Part shown: piece after piece, positions 18,526 to 27,097 of the stretch
Layout of the letters: every line of letters starts with the position of its first letter
How positions within the stretch are numbered: the first letter of the stretch is position 1
The notes under the pieces: model-generated
Database searches by the model: none
Seen by the model: the letters and a program-made list of their open reading frames with translations, nothing else
What the model was told of the DNA's origin: nothing
Position numbers and translations under genes: made by a program
From: JAJPHF01 sp035293805
Lineage (GTDB): Bacteria > Chloroflexota > UBA6077 > JAJPHF01
Assembly (NCBI GenBank): GCA_035293805.1
Contig: DATGMD010000092.1
Coordinates: forward strand, 14,638-78,637
Length of the DNA stretch: 64,000 bases
Direction: 5' to 3'

Positions 18526-19662
18526 TCACTGTGCCGCGACGAGCGGCTGGTGCTCGCGCGCCAGCAGCGCCCGCTCGGCGTCGGGGTTGCCCAGCGCCAA
18601 TTCGAGCAGCTTTGCGCGGCGGTAGTAGAGCTGCGGATCAGCCTCCAGCATGAACCCGTAGCCGCCGTGGACGAGAATGTTCCCCGTTGCGGCCTCGCGC
18701 ACGGCGATGCTGGCGCGCAGCTTCGCCATCGCCGCGGCCCGCCGCGCGTCCGCGCCCTGGTCGAGTAGCCAGGCGGCGTGGTACGTCAGCAGCCGCGCCT
18801 GCTCGACGAGGATCTGCAGGTTGGCGAGCCGGTGCTGGACCGCCTGGAAGCTGCCGATAGGGCGTCCGAACTGCTGGCGGTCCTTCGCGTAGGCCACTCC
18901 CATGTCCACCGCCGCGCTCGCCGCGCCCAGCGCGTACGCGGCCAGGGCCACCTTGGCGCCGTCCAGCAGCGGTCCCCACAAGGCGGCGGGCGCCAGCGCC
19001 TCGCCCACGGCCGCCGCGGCGTCCAGGCGCGCGTCGTCCAGGCGCAGCCGCGCCAGCGGCTCGCCGCTCATCAGCGGCTGCCGCGTGCCCGTCAGGCCGG
19101 GCGTGTCCGGCGCGGCCAGGAATAACCCTTGCCGCCCGCCCGTGTCCGCCATCTCGGCCACCAGCAGCACGCCGTCGGCGCCCACGTAGCCCGCGACGTG
19201 CGCGACCTCGCCGCGCAGCACGTAGCCGTCGCCGTCGCGCCGCGCTTCGATGCCGCTCGGCCCGGCCTCGCCCCCTTCCAGCGGCCAGCCGACCGCCAGC
19301 ACGCGGGCGCCGCGCGCCAGGTCGGCGAGCCACGCCTGCTGCTGGGCGGCGCTGCCGTGGCGCGCGAGCAGCCCGCCGCCCAGCACGACGCTGCTCAGGT
19401 GGGGGCTGGCGAGCAGCGCGCGCCCCGCCTCCTCGTAGAACACGGCCAGGTCGACCCAACTGCCGCCCGCGCCGCCCACCTCCTCGGGCAGGCCGAGGCC
19501 GAGCACGCCGAGGTCGTTGAGCCGCTGGTAGATCGCCAGATCGTAGCCGCGCTCGGTCGTCTCGGCGGCGCGCACGGCCGTGGGCGGGTACTCGCGCTGC
19601 ATGAACTCGCGCAGCGTGCGGCGCAGCATCTCCTGGGGCTCGCTCAGCGCGAAATCGACCAT
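18526..19662 (-). CDS. Acyl-CoA dehydrogenase, ACAD-B
   Basis: A 378-residue acyl-CoA dehydrogenase, more divergent than its neighbour. It starts MVDFALSEPQEMLRRTLREF with AGGAGG upstream of the ATG at 19662. The central FAD motif is weak (AVGWPLEGGEAGPSGIEA replaces the usual T-E-P-x-x-G-S-D), while the C-terminal part is good: YAKDRQQFGRPIGSFQAVQH and ILVHGGYGFMLEADPQLYYR, with a Glu in the place of the MCAD-type catalytic base. Such degenerate partners are common in two-subunit dehydrogenases. A perfect hairpin follows its stop. Confidence 0.92.
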   Translation of the reverse strand: MVDFALSEPQEMLRRTLREFMQREYPPTAVRAAETTERGYDLAIYQRLNDLGVLGLGLPEEVGGAGGSWVDLAVFYEEAGRALLASPHLSSVVLGGGLLARHGSAAQQQAWLADLARGARVLAVGWPLEGGEAGPSGIEARRDGDGYVLRGEVAHVAGYVGADGVLLVAEMADTGGRQGLFLAAPDTPGLTGTRQPLMSGEPLARLRLDDARLDAAAAVGEALAPAALWGPLLDGAKVALAAYALGAASAAVDMGVAYAKDRQQFGRPIGSFQAVQHRLANLQILVEQARLLTYHAAWLLDQGADARRAAAMAKLRASIAVREAATGNILVHGGYGFMLEADPQLYYRRAKLLELALGNPDAERALLAREHQPLVAAQ

Positions 19663-19922
19663 CAGGGCCTCCTGTTCTCCCGGCTCAGCTCCCGGCGACG
19701 CCTTGCTCTACCATCGTAGCCCGGCCTGTCGCTGCGCCCGGGAGCCCACGGATCCCACCCGCCTGGCGCCGCCTGCTACGCGGCTGGGCCAGCTCTCCCC
19801 GGGGAGTGCGGGCGTCTCGCCGGCCCGGCCGGCCCTGCCTCGGCCGGGGAGGCGGCCGAGACGCGTACGTTCTCGGGGGGCGTCGCGTACGCCCGCGCAC
19901 GGAACATTCGGTGCCGCCCGCG

Positions 19923-20750
19923 CTACGACCGCGGCTGGGGGCCGAGGCCCGGGCGGAATTTCTTCTCGTCGATGAATTGCTGGATGCCCCGGTTGCGGCT
20001 GCCCTCCGGGTCGCTGCTGATCAGCTCCGCGTTCTTCGCCCGCAGGTAGTCCCAGGCCTCGTCGTAGTCCATGTTCGCGACGGTGCGGATCCCTTCTTTC
20101 GCCGCGCGCAACACGGCGGGACTGATCTTCATCAGCCGCTGCGCCAGCTCGATCGTCTTCGCGCGGAGCTGGTCGCGCGGCACCGCCATGTTGATCAGGC
20201 CGATCTCGACCGCGCGCTTCGCGTCGAACGTCTCGCCCGTCAGCACGTAGTAGAGCTGGTGGCGGTAGGGCAGCGCCACGGCCACGTCCTTGCTCACGAA
20301 GCCGCCCGGGATGATGCCCCAGTTCACCTCCGACAGGCCGAACTTGGCGTCCTCGGCGGCGATGGCGAAGTCGCACGAGATGAGCGGGCTCCAGGCGCCG
20401 CCGAAGCACCAGCCATTCACCATCGCGATCGTCGGCTTGGGGAACTTCACCAGGCGGTAGTGGTTGAACATGCGGGAGTTCCACGAGGCCTTCTGGCGCT
20501 CGGCCGGCTTGTCGTCCAGCGCGCGGAAGTACTCCTTGAGGTCCATGCCCGCCGACCAGGCCTCGCCCTCGCCGGTAAGGACCAGCACGCGCGTCTCGTC
20601 GTCCACCTCCAGGCGGTCCAGCGCGTCCACGCCCTCGGCGAGCAGCTGCGGACTCATCGCGTTGCGCTTCTCGGGCCGGTTGAAGTACAGCCAGCCGATG
20701 CCGTCGCCGCGCTCCACCTTCACGTTCTGGTACTGCGGGAAGTCCACCAT
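19923..20750 (-). CDS. ferB: Feruloyl/p-hydroxycinnamoyl-CoA hydratase-lyase-like (crotonase fold)
   Basis: Crotonase-fold enzyme of 275 residues that by family would hydrate hydroxycinnamoyl-CoA and cleave it to an aromatic aldehyde (vanillin type) plus acetyl-CoA. From memory of the Pseudomonas enzyme, the matches go well beyond general crotonase motifs: RPEKRNAMSP, VLVLTGEGEAWSAGMDLKEY, KPTIAMVNGWCFGGAWSPL and FGLSEVNWGI. Met69, Ser121, Glu141 and Tyr235 fall where the lyase has Met70, Ser123, Glu143 and Tyr239. The start at 20750 follows GGGAGAGAGGG. It lies 161 bases downstream of an ADP-forming acyl-CoA synthetase, as in the ferBA arrangement of Sphingobium. A plain enoyl-CoA hydratase is less likely. 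Confidence 0.85.
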   Translation of the reverse strand: MVDFPQYQNVKVERGDGIGWLYFNRPEKRNAMSPQLLAEGVDALDRLEVDDETRVLVLTGEGEAWSAGMDLKEYFRALDDKPAERQKASWNSRMFNHYRLVKFPKPTIAMVNGWCFGGAWSPLISCDFAIAAEDAKFGLSEVNWGIIPGGFVSKDVAVALPYRHQLYYVLTGETFDAKRAVEIGLINMAVPRDQLRAKTIELAQRLMKISPAVLRAAKEGIRTVANMDYDEAWDYLRAKNAELISSDPEGSRNRGIQQFIDEKKFRPGLGPQPRS

Positions 20751-20911
20751 CGCCCTCTCTCCCATGTGCGCCTGCGGCCAAGCTACTCCAGACGGTTGCC
20801 CGGCCACGCGCGATCCTGCGCGTCTACGCCAACCCGGTAGCAGGTCTGGCACGGAATGCTACCGCGCCACGGCCTCTACCCTACATCAAATTCGATCGCT
20901 CTGTGCGCTTA

Positions 20912-23041
20912 TCAGGCCCGCTCGCTCGATCCTGCCAGGTACAGCGTCGCGTCCAGCGCCACCAGCTCGCCGTCCGCGGTGGACACCAGCGGGTTGATGT
21001 CCACGCCGCTGAGCCGACCCGCGCTGCCCACCGCGAGGTCCGAGAGGGCGTGCAGCAGCCGCTCGACGGCCGCCGGCGCGACGGGCGGCAGGCCGCGGGC
21101 GCCCGCGAGCAGCCGCGCGCCGCGCAGATCCGCCAGCATCGCCGCCGGATCGTCGGCGCGCAGCGGCGCCGGTCGCATCGCCACGTCGCCGAACACCTCC
21201 ACCCAGATACCGCCCAGCCCGAGCAGCACCAGCGGCCCGAACGTCGGATCGGTGTGGATGCCCGCGATCAGCTCCAGCGGCGTCGGCAGCATGCCCGATA
21301 CCAGCGCGCCCACGATCTCGGCCCGCGGCGCGGCGGCGCGCGCCCGCGCCAGCACCTCGTTGTAGGCGGCGTGCACGGCATCCGCGTCTGCCAGGCCCAG
21401 CCGCACGCCGCCCACCTCGGTCTTGTGCGTGATATCGGGGGAGAGGACCTTCAGCGCGACCGGATAGCCGATTAGCTCGGCGGCGCGCACCGCCGCGTCG
21501 GCCGACTCGGCCACGTACTCCTCGACCACCGGCACGCCCACTTGCGCCAGGAAGCGCTTCGCGTCGTACTCCGTCGGCCGCGGGCCGAGGCTGTCGAGCA
21601 GGCGGCGCACGCGCGCCTCGAGCGGCGCGGCGTTCGGCGCGGGCGCGGCGGCGTGCGCGGCGCGGGCGCTATCAAAGCGGCGCAGGCCGTCGAGCGCCAG
21701 CACCGCCTTGCGCGGCGACGCGAACACGGGCACACGCGCCCGCCGCAGCACCTCGCGCGCCGCCGCACCGTGGCTGCCGCCCAGCACGACCGGCAGCATC
21801 GGCTTCGGCGTCGCGGGCGCTAGCTCGGCCAGGTACGCCGCGCTCTGCCGGCCCGGCTCGCCCACGCCCGGCGTGCAGAGCACCAGGCCGTCCACCGCCG
21901 GATCGTCCAGTACCGCGGCGGCCATCTGACTCTCCGCGGCAGCGTTCTCGATCGCCGCCACGGCGATGTCGAACGGGTTGACGACGGCGCCCGAGCCGAA
22001 GGCGGGCACCAGGGCCCGCAAGCGCTCGACGGTCGCCGCGCCGAACGGCACGACTTGCAGGCCGCACTCCTCCGCCTGGTCGGCCGCGATGGCGCCCGCG
22101 CCGCCGGACGAGGTCATGATGGCGACGCCCGGCCCTTCCGGGAACCGCCCCGCCGACGCGGCCGCCGCCAGGTCGAACAGGTCCTCGATGTCCTGCGCCT
22201 CGATCACGCCGCGCTGGCGGAACACGGCTTGCAGCGCCGCGTACGAGCCGGCGAGCGCGCCCGTGTGCGACGCGGCCGCCGCGCTGCCCGCCGCGCCGCG
22301 CCCGATCTTGTAGGCGACGAGCGGCTTGCCGCGCGCCAGCAGCCGGTCGCAGACCGCCAGGAAGCGCGGGCCGTCGCGCACCGCCTCCAGCAGCAGCACG
22401 CAGGCGTCGGTGGCGGGATCGTCGGCCAGGTGCTCCAGCACCTCGGCCGCTGTCAGGTCGGCCTCGTTGCCCGTCGCCACGGCGCGGCTCACCCCGATGC
22501 CCGCGTCCCAGGCGCGGTTGGCGATCGTCGTCATCAGCCCGCCGCTCTGCGAGACGAAGCCGATGCGGCCCGCCGGCCCGCGCAGCATGTCGCTGGCGGT
22601 GGTGAAGCTGAGCGGCACGCGGTCCACGTAGTTCAGCAGCCCCAGGCTATTCGGGCCGCAGAGCACCATGCCGCTCGCTCGCGCCAGCTCGCCCATGCGC
22701 TGCTGCGCCCGCACGCCCTCCGGCCCGGCCTCGGCAAAGCCCGCGCTGATCATGATGGCCGCGCGCACCCCCGCCGCGGCGCAGCGCTCGACGGCTGGCA
22801 GGACGTGCGCCTGCGGCAGTACGACGAGCGCTAGCTCGGGCACCTCGGGCAGCGCGTCCAGGTTGGGGTAGCTCCGCAGGCCCGCGATCTCGTCGCGCTG
22901 CGGGTTGATCGGGTAGATGGCGCCCGCGTAGCCGACCTGCTGCAAGTTCGCCAGCGGCCGCCCGGCCACGCTTGTCGGCCGGCTCGACGCGCCCAGGATC
23001 GCTACGCTGCGCGGCGCCAACAGGGGCCGTAGATCGCGCAT
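20912..23041 (-). CDS. ferA: ADP-forming acyl-CoA synthetase (ACD/FerA-like)
   Basis: NDP-forming acyl-CoA ligase of 709 residues: acid + CoA + ATP to acyl-CoA + ADP + Pi. Domain order is CoA-binding (LLAPRSVAILGASSRPTSVAGR), succinyl-CoA-synthetase-like middle part with the phospho-His motif ASHTGALAGSYAA, and a C-terminal ATP-grasp domain (GYPVALKVLSPDITHKTEVGGV). The start is ATG 23041 with GGAGGCG upstream. Feruloyl-CoA synthetase of Sphingobium SYK-6 belongs to this superfamily, and the hydratase-lyase-like gene follows directly; this is why I prefer a hydroxycinnamate substrate. Acetate or a branched-chain acid is the alternative. Confidence 0.85.
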   Translation of the reverse strand: MRDLRPLLAPRSVAILGASSRPTSVAGRPLANLQQVGYAGAIYPINPQRDEIAGLRSYPNLDALPEVPELALVVLPQAHVLPAVERCAAAGVRAAIMISAGFAEAGPEGVRAQQRMGELARASGMVLCGPNSLGLLNYVDRVPLSFTTASDMLRGPAGRIGFVSQSGGLMTTIANRAWDAGIGVSRAVATGNEADLTAAEVLEHLADDPATDACVLLLEAVRDGPRFLAVCDRLLARGKPLVAYKIGRGAAGSAAAASHTGALAGSYAALQAVFRQRGVIEAQDIEDLFDLAAAASAGRFPEGPGVAIMTSSGGAGAIAADQAEECGLQVVPFGAATVERLRALVPAFGSGAVVNPFDIAVAAIENAAAESQMAAAVLDDPAVDGLVLCTPGVGEPGRQSAAYLAELAPATPKPMLPVVLGGSHGAAAREVLRRARVPVFASPRKAVLALDGLRRFDSARAAHAAAPAPNAAPLEARVRRLLDSLGPRPTEYDAKRFLAQVGVPVVEEYVAESADAAVRAAELIGYPVALKVLSPDITHKTEVGGVRLGLADADAVHAAYNEVLARARAAAPRAEIVGALVSGMLPTPLELIAGIHTDPTFGPLVLLGLGGIWVEVFGDVAMRPAPLRADDPAAMLADLRGARLLAGARGLPPVAPAAVERLLHALSDLAVGSAGRLSGVDINPLVSTADGELVALDATLYLAGSSERA

Positions 23042-23123
23042 CGCCTCGCCCACGCCTCCGCCAGAGTTACGTCTGTCCCCAGCAGGGTAGCAGCCAGGGC
23101 GCGGCCGACGCCAGCGACGGACG

Positions 23124-23167
23124 TAACCCCCCCGGCCCTCCTCCCCTACCAAGGAAGGGGGGCCTCC
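23124..23167. repeat. G/C-run inverted-repeat element, short copy
   Basis: A run of TAACCCCCCCGGCCC is mirrored by AAGGAAGGGGGGCC, giving an imperfect hairpin. It belongs by composition to the larger elements at 40807, 47301 and 57347. It sits upstream of the acyl-CoA synthetase start. Confidence 0.6.
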
Positions 23168-23209
23168 GTAGCGCGGGCATCTCGTGCCCCTATGGCAGTC
23201 GGGAGTATG

Positions 23210-23746
23210 TCAACGGGCGTTTGGCGGCCACTGGAATGTGCCCACGTTGATGACCGAGTTCGTTGTCATTCTCTCGGGCGCGTCGCATCGCGGAGTGCCG
23301 CCATTGCGAACTGGAGCAACCAGCTCTGAGCCACCGGGCAGGCGGAGATGCAGCGTCAGAGGCGGAACCGGGGATGGCTGACACCATTGTGGCCACCAGT
23401 GGATGGAGGCGAACGCTTGCTCTTGAGGCTGGACGATCACCAATACTCCTGGGGACTCGTCACGTCCGATGGTTTGCACCACCGGCAACGGCTCCCCTTG
23501 ACCATCCACGATTTGGACCACGGGACGGCCAGTGAGCAGGCAGGGGTCACTACTCCGGTTGGTAAAAACGACACCGCCTAGCATGGAGCCTGTCGCGCCC
23601 TGCCATCCCGCCGAGGCGTCGAGGTCTGACGCGCTGCAAGGCCGCACATCAGCCGCGCCGGTGTCTTGGTTGGCGGGCGATGCCAGCGCCACACCGCTGC
23701 TACGCGCGAGCAGCAGTATCAGCCCAGCAATACTCCACCGGACCAT
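23210..23746 (-). CDS. DUF4232-like exported protein
   Basis: A 178-residue protein with an N-terminal signal segment (MVRWSIAGLILLLARSSGVA) and one DUF4232-like domain: CSASDLDASAGWQGATGSM, VVFTNRSSDPCLLTGRPVV and the end APERMTTNSVINVGTFQW. Cysteines in the pattern C..C..C may form disulfides outside the cell. DUF4232 domains are extracytoplasmic and of unknown function, often in lipoproteins. I prefer ATG 23746, which keeps the signal peptide at the start; a GTG 36 bases upstream is possible. It is followed by a luciferase-like gene on the other side of a 39-base gap. Confidence 0.75.
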   Translation of the reverse strand: MVRWSIAGLILLLARSSGVALASPANQDTGAADVRPCSASDLDASAGWQGATGSMLGGVVFTNRSSDPCLLTGRPVVQIVDGQGEPLPVVQTIGRDESPGVLVIVQPQEQAFASIHWWPQWCQPSPVPPLTLHLRLPGGSELVAPVRNGGTPRCDAPERMTTNSVINVGTFQWPPNAR

Positions 23747-23785
23747 CTCAATGCCCCGCCCCCCCAATATCTGGATGGACACGGC

Positions 23786-24793
23786 TCAGCGGCGCAGCGG
23801 CTGCATGACGTCGCGGGCGAAGGCTTCCATGGCGGCCAGGCGGGACTCGCCGTTCACGCCGTAGGGCCGCACCGTGATCTCGTCCACGCCGCCCGCGAAT
23901 AGCTCCTCACTGCGCGCGATGCACTCCGCGGGCGTGCCGGCCAGCGCGAACTCCGTGACCGCTGCGTCGGGCACCGCCTGGGCGAACTTCGCGTTCGCGC
24001 TCGGGCTCATGTGCTCGTAGGCGTCGTAGACGGCGCGCACCGCTGCCCCTGCCTCGCGCGACACCTCGCTCACCGGCCACTGCGGCTTCAGCAGCGCCAC
24101 CGCCACGTGCGCTTTCACCGCCGCGAGTGCCGCCGCACGGTCGTGGCTCACGGCGCAGGGGATGGTGATGTAGGTGCGGAACGGCGCGTCGGCGCGGCCG
24201 CTCGCCTCGCGCCCGGCCCGCACGCAGCCCTGCATCGTCGCCAGCACGTCGCCGCCGAACACGACCGATTGCAGCATCACGCCGTCGCCGATCTCGCCCG
24301 CCAGTCGCAGCATCTTCGGACCAGAGGCGGGGATCACGACCGGCGGGCAGCCGCCGCGCTTACCGAAAGCCAGCCGAATCTCGCCGCCCTCCCCGGGCAC
24401 CGCCTCGCCGTTGCACAGTGCCCGCACGTACGCCACGAAGCGCCGCAGCTCCGCGCGCGTCACGGGCGCCTGGCCCATCATGCGCAGCGACGTGAAGCCG
24501 ACGCCGACGCCCAGGATCGTCCGGGAGCGCGTTAGCTCCTGCATGGTCATCATGGCGCTCGCCGTGACCGCCGGGTGCCGCGTGACGGGGTTCGTCACAC
24601 CGGTCGCCAGCGCCACGCGCGAAGTGGTGGCCGCGGCCGCGCCGAGCATCACGTACAAGTCGCGCCAGATGAGCTGCGAGTCCCCCAGCCAGACCGACTC
24701 GAAGCCCAGCCGCTCGGCCAGCTGGATCTCCTCCAGCAGCGTCGGGGCGTCCGTATAGCCGTACAGCTCGATGCCAAAGGCGCGGGCGCTCAT
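23786..24793 (-). CDS. LLM-class flavin (FMN/F420)-dependent oxidoreductase
   Basis: Luciferase-like TIM-barrel oxidoreductase of 335 residues. Typical marks are the start FGIELYGYTDAPTLLEEIQL, FESVWLGDSQLIWRD, ALATGVTNPVTRHPAV, ILGVGVGFTS and the phosphate-binding PPVVIPASGPKMLRLAGEIG. It resembles F420-dependent tetrahydromethanopterin reductase relatives more than bacterial luciferase alpha chains. Cofactor (FMNH2 or F420H2) and substrate cannot be set from sequence. The nearest neighbour on this strand is a Uma2 gene 21 bases away. Confidence 0.92.
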   Translation of the reverse strand: MSARAFGIELYGYTDAPTLLEEIQLAERLGFESVWLGDSQLIWRDLYVMLGAAAATTSRVALATGVTNPVTRHPAVTASAMMTMQELTRSRTILGVGVGFTSLRMMGQAPVTRAELRRFVAYVRALCNGEAVPGEGGEIRLAFGKRGGCPPVVIPASGPKMLRLAGEIGDGVMLQSVVFGGDVLATMQGCVRAGREASGRADAPFRTYITIPCAVSHDRAAALAAVKAHVAVALLKPQWPVSEVSREAGAAVRAVYDAYEHMSPSANAKFAQAVPDAAVTEFALAGTPAECIARSEELFAGGVDEITVRPYGVNGESRLAAMEAFARDVMQPLRR

Positions 24794-24814
24794 CTGGCCT
24801 CCTGGCGGCTGATC

Positions 24815-25381
24815 TCAACTGACCAGCCCGTGCGCGAAGATGTGGCGAACAGGCAGCGTCCAGCCGGGCACGACGTCCTCGCCATCCAGGACGTCGTCTT
24901 CGGTCAGGACGCGCACCGTCCGGTCTGGGCGGTGCACCGCCACGGTGCACCGGCGCGGGTTGACCACGAGCACCATCTGCGCGCCATACGCTAGCCACTG
25001 GGCAACCTTCTCGTCGACCTCGGTATACAGGTCGCTGGGCGAGACTACCTCAACCACTAGGTCCGGCGCACCCGGCCAGTAGCCCTCCACGTCGCCCGCC
25101 GCCAGCACCCGCTCGCGCCGTACGAACGCTACGTCTGGGGCGCGTACCAGGTCGGGATCTCGCGCCAGCCAGAATCCCGTCTCGGCCGTGAACACCAGCC
25201 CCAGCCGGTTCGCCTCGACGTGCTGCCCCAGGGGGCCGCTCACCTTCATGGTTACCCATCCATGCTCGGCCCCGCTCGGCGCCATCGTCCGCAGCTCTCC
25301 ATAGAGCAGCTCGTGCCGCTGCCCATCGTCGGGCAGGCGCAGTAGCTCGTCCGCGGTCATCAGCTTGTGGGTAGTCGCCAT
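24815..25381 (-). CDS. Uma2-family putative endonuclease (DUF820)
   Basis: PD-(D/E)xK-fold protein of 188 residues, common and multi-copy in Chloroflexota and Cyanobacteria. Family marks: MTADELLRLPDDGQRHELLYGEL, APDVAFV, DLVVEVVSPSDLYTEVDEK (putative catalytic Asp, Glu and Lys) and MVLVVNPRRCTVAVHRPD. Start at 25381 with GGAGAGGCG upstream; longer frames lack such a site. Its biological role is not known. The gene is divergent from the UbiD gene. Confidence 0.9.
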   Translation of the reverse strand: MATTHKLMTADELLRLPDDGQRHELLYGELRTMAPSGAEHGWVTMKVSGPLGQHVEANRLGLVFTAETGFWLARDPDLVRAPDVAFVRRERVLAAGDVEGYWPGAPDLVVEVVSPSDLYTEVDEKVAQWLAYGAQMVLVVNPRRCTVAVHRPDRTVRVLTEDDVLDGEDVVPGWTLPVRHIFAHGLVS

Positions 25382-25439
25382 CTTCGCCTCTCCGGCAGAG
25401 CGCCCGCGTATCCGAGGCGCGCTAAGGGCAATATAGCGT

Positions 25440-25468
25440 TTGACGGCCTGGGATGCCCGTGCTATGGT
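25440..25468 (+). promoter_or_regulatory. Candidate sigma-70-type promoter of the UbiD gene
   Basis: TTGACG at 25440-25445 and TATGGT at 25463-25468 are separated by exactly 17 bases, 29 bases before the ATG. The match is good for such G+C-rich DNA. Confidence 0.55.
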
Positions 25469-25496
25469 CCGCGCAAAGTGCAGGCGGGAGGCGGCG

Positions 25497-26927
25497 ATGG
25501 GCTGGCGCGACTTTCGGGACTTCCTGGCCGAGCTGGAGCGGCGCGGCATGGTGCGCCACGTCGCCGGCGCCGACCCCGACCTGGAGATCGGCACGCTCGT
25601 TGAGCTGATGTGCGAGCGGATGGGCCCGATGCTGCTCTTCGACGAGATCAAGGGCTTCCCGCTCGGCTACCGCATCGCCGGCAAGCCCTACGCCACGCCG
25701 GCCCGCGCTGCCGTCGCGCTCGGCCTCGACGCCACACAGCCCCCGCTCGCGCTGGTGAAGGCCTGGAAGGAGAAGGCCGCCGCCTACCGCCCCATCCCGC
25801 CCGTCGCGGTGTCCTCGGGTGTGGTGCTGCAGAACGTCGCCGAGGACGACGCTGTGGACCTCACGCGCTTCCCCATCCCCCGCTGGCACGAGGGCGACGG
25901 CGGCCGCTACCTGGGCACCGGCTGCGCGGTCATCACGCGCGACCCCGACGAGGGCTGGGTCAACGCCGGCGCCTACCGTTGTATGCTGCACGACGCGCGT
26001 ACCACGGGCATCGATGTCGCGCCCTACCACCACGGCAACCTGCACTTCCGCAAGTGGTGGGCGCAGGGGAAGGGCTGCCCCATCGCCGTCGCTATCAGCC
26101 CCGATCCCGCGCTCTTCTTTACCGCCAGCAACGGCCTGCCGTGGGGCAGCAGCGAGTTCGACTTCGCTGGCTACATCCGCGGCGAGCCGCTGGAGGTCGT
26201 GCCGGGCCTGAAGACCGGCCTGCCGCTGCCCGCCACCGCCGAGCTGGTGTTCGAGGGCGAGGTGCCGCCGCCGGAGGTGGAGCAGCGCGTCGAGGGGCCG
26301 TTCGGCGAGTTCACCGGCTATTACGCCGGCGGCGAGAAGCTGCGCCCGATCATCCGTGTCCAAGCCCTCTACCATCGCACGGACCCCATCCTGCAGGGCG
26401 ACCCGCCGCTGAAGCCGCCGGTGGCCCACTGGGGCGGCATCGCCTCGGGCAGCGTGCAGCGCGTCTGGCAGGGTCTGGAGAAGTCGGGCATCCCCGGCGT
26501 CGTCGGCGTCTACGATACGCTGGGCGGCGAGGGTGGCCTGGTGCTGACCGTCGCCATCAAGCAGCAGTACGCCGGCCACGCGCGTCAGGTTGGGCGCGTG
26601 GCCTCGGCGCTCGTCCACGCCTTCTATCACCTGATCGTCGTCGTGGACGAGGACATCGACCCGTCGCGGCCCGAGGACGTGCTGTGGGCGATCGCCACGC
26701 GCGCCGATCCGGCCGTGGCCTTCGAGATTCACCCCGAGTGTCCGTCGCACACCCTCGACCCTACCCTGCCGCCCGACAAGCGCGCCCGCAACGAGATGAC
26801 GACCAACCGCGCCGTCGTCATCGCCTGCCGCCCGTGGCAGTGGAAGGACCAGTTCCCGCCCGTCAGCCGCGCCAGCGACGCCCTCCGCGAGCAGACGCTG
26901 GCCAAGTGGCGGGGGGTGTTCGCTTAG
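25497..26927 (+). CDS. UbiD-family prenylated-FMN decarboxylase
   Basis: Decarboxylase of 476 residues that uses prenylated FMN to (de)carboxylate aromatic or alpha,beta-unsaturated acids. The catalytic set is visible: Arg161 in NAGAYRCMLHD and Glu266/Glu271 in EGPFGEFTGYY, the same five-residue spacing as Glu277/Glu282 of fungal Fdc1. ATG 25497 has GGGAGG eight bases upstream. No UbiX (prenyl-FMN synthase) gene lies in the window, so the cofactor must be made elsewhere. The gene stands alone, divergent from Uma2. In this setting a phenolic or cinnamic acid is a plausible substrate. Confidence 0.93.
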   Translation: MGWRDFRDFLAELERRGMVRHVAGADPDLEIGTLVELMCERMGPMLLFDEIKGFPLGYRIAGKPYATPARAAVALGLDATQPPLALVKAWKEKAAAYRPIPPVAVSSGVVLQNVAEDDAVDLTRFPIPRWHEGDGGRYLGTGCAVITRDPDEGWVNAGAYRCMLHDARTTGIDVAPYHHGNLHFRKWWAQGKGCPIAVAISPDPALFFTASNGLPWGSSEFDFAGYIRGEPLEVVPGLKTGLPLPATAELVFEGEVPPPEVEQRVEGPFGEFTGYYAGGEKLRPIIRVQALYHRTDPILQGDPPLKPPVAHWGGIASGSVQRVWQGLEKSGIPGVVGVYDTLGGEGGLVLTVAIKQQYAGHARQVGRVASALVHAFYHLIVVVDEDIDPSRPEDVLWAIATRADPAVAFEIHPECPSHTLDPTLPPDKRARNEMTTNRAVVIACRPWQWKDQFPPVSRASDALREQTLAKWRGVFA

Positions 26928-26963
26928 CGCCCTGTCACACCTAACCTGCTGGCTGGCTTGCCG

Positions 26964-26979
26964 CCGCCGTGAACGGCGG
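26964..26979. terminator. Small hairpin in convergent gap
   Basis: CCGCCG-TGAA-CGGCGG is a 6-bp stem with a four-base loop between the convergent UbiD and response-regulator genes. There is no T-run; it is at most a weak bidirectional terminator. Confidence 0.3.
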
Positions 26980-27097
26980 GCCTGCTCGTAGCTGCTTGGC
27001 CCGGCTCTCAGGCCGGCTCTTGGCTACCCCCACGGCGTTACAGCGTGCAGCCGGCCCCGCCTGGCGCCCCCGTCGGCACTCGTCGCCATTCGAGGAA

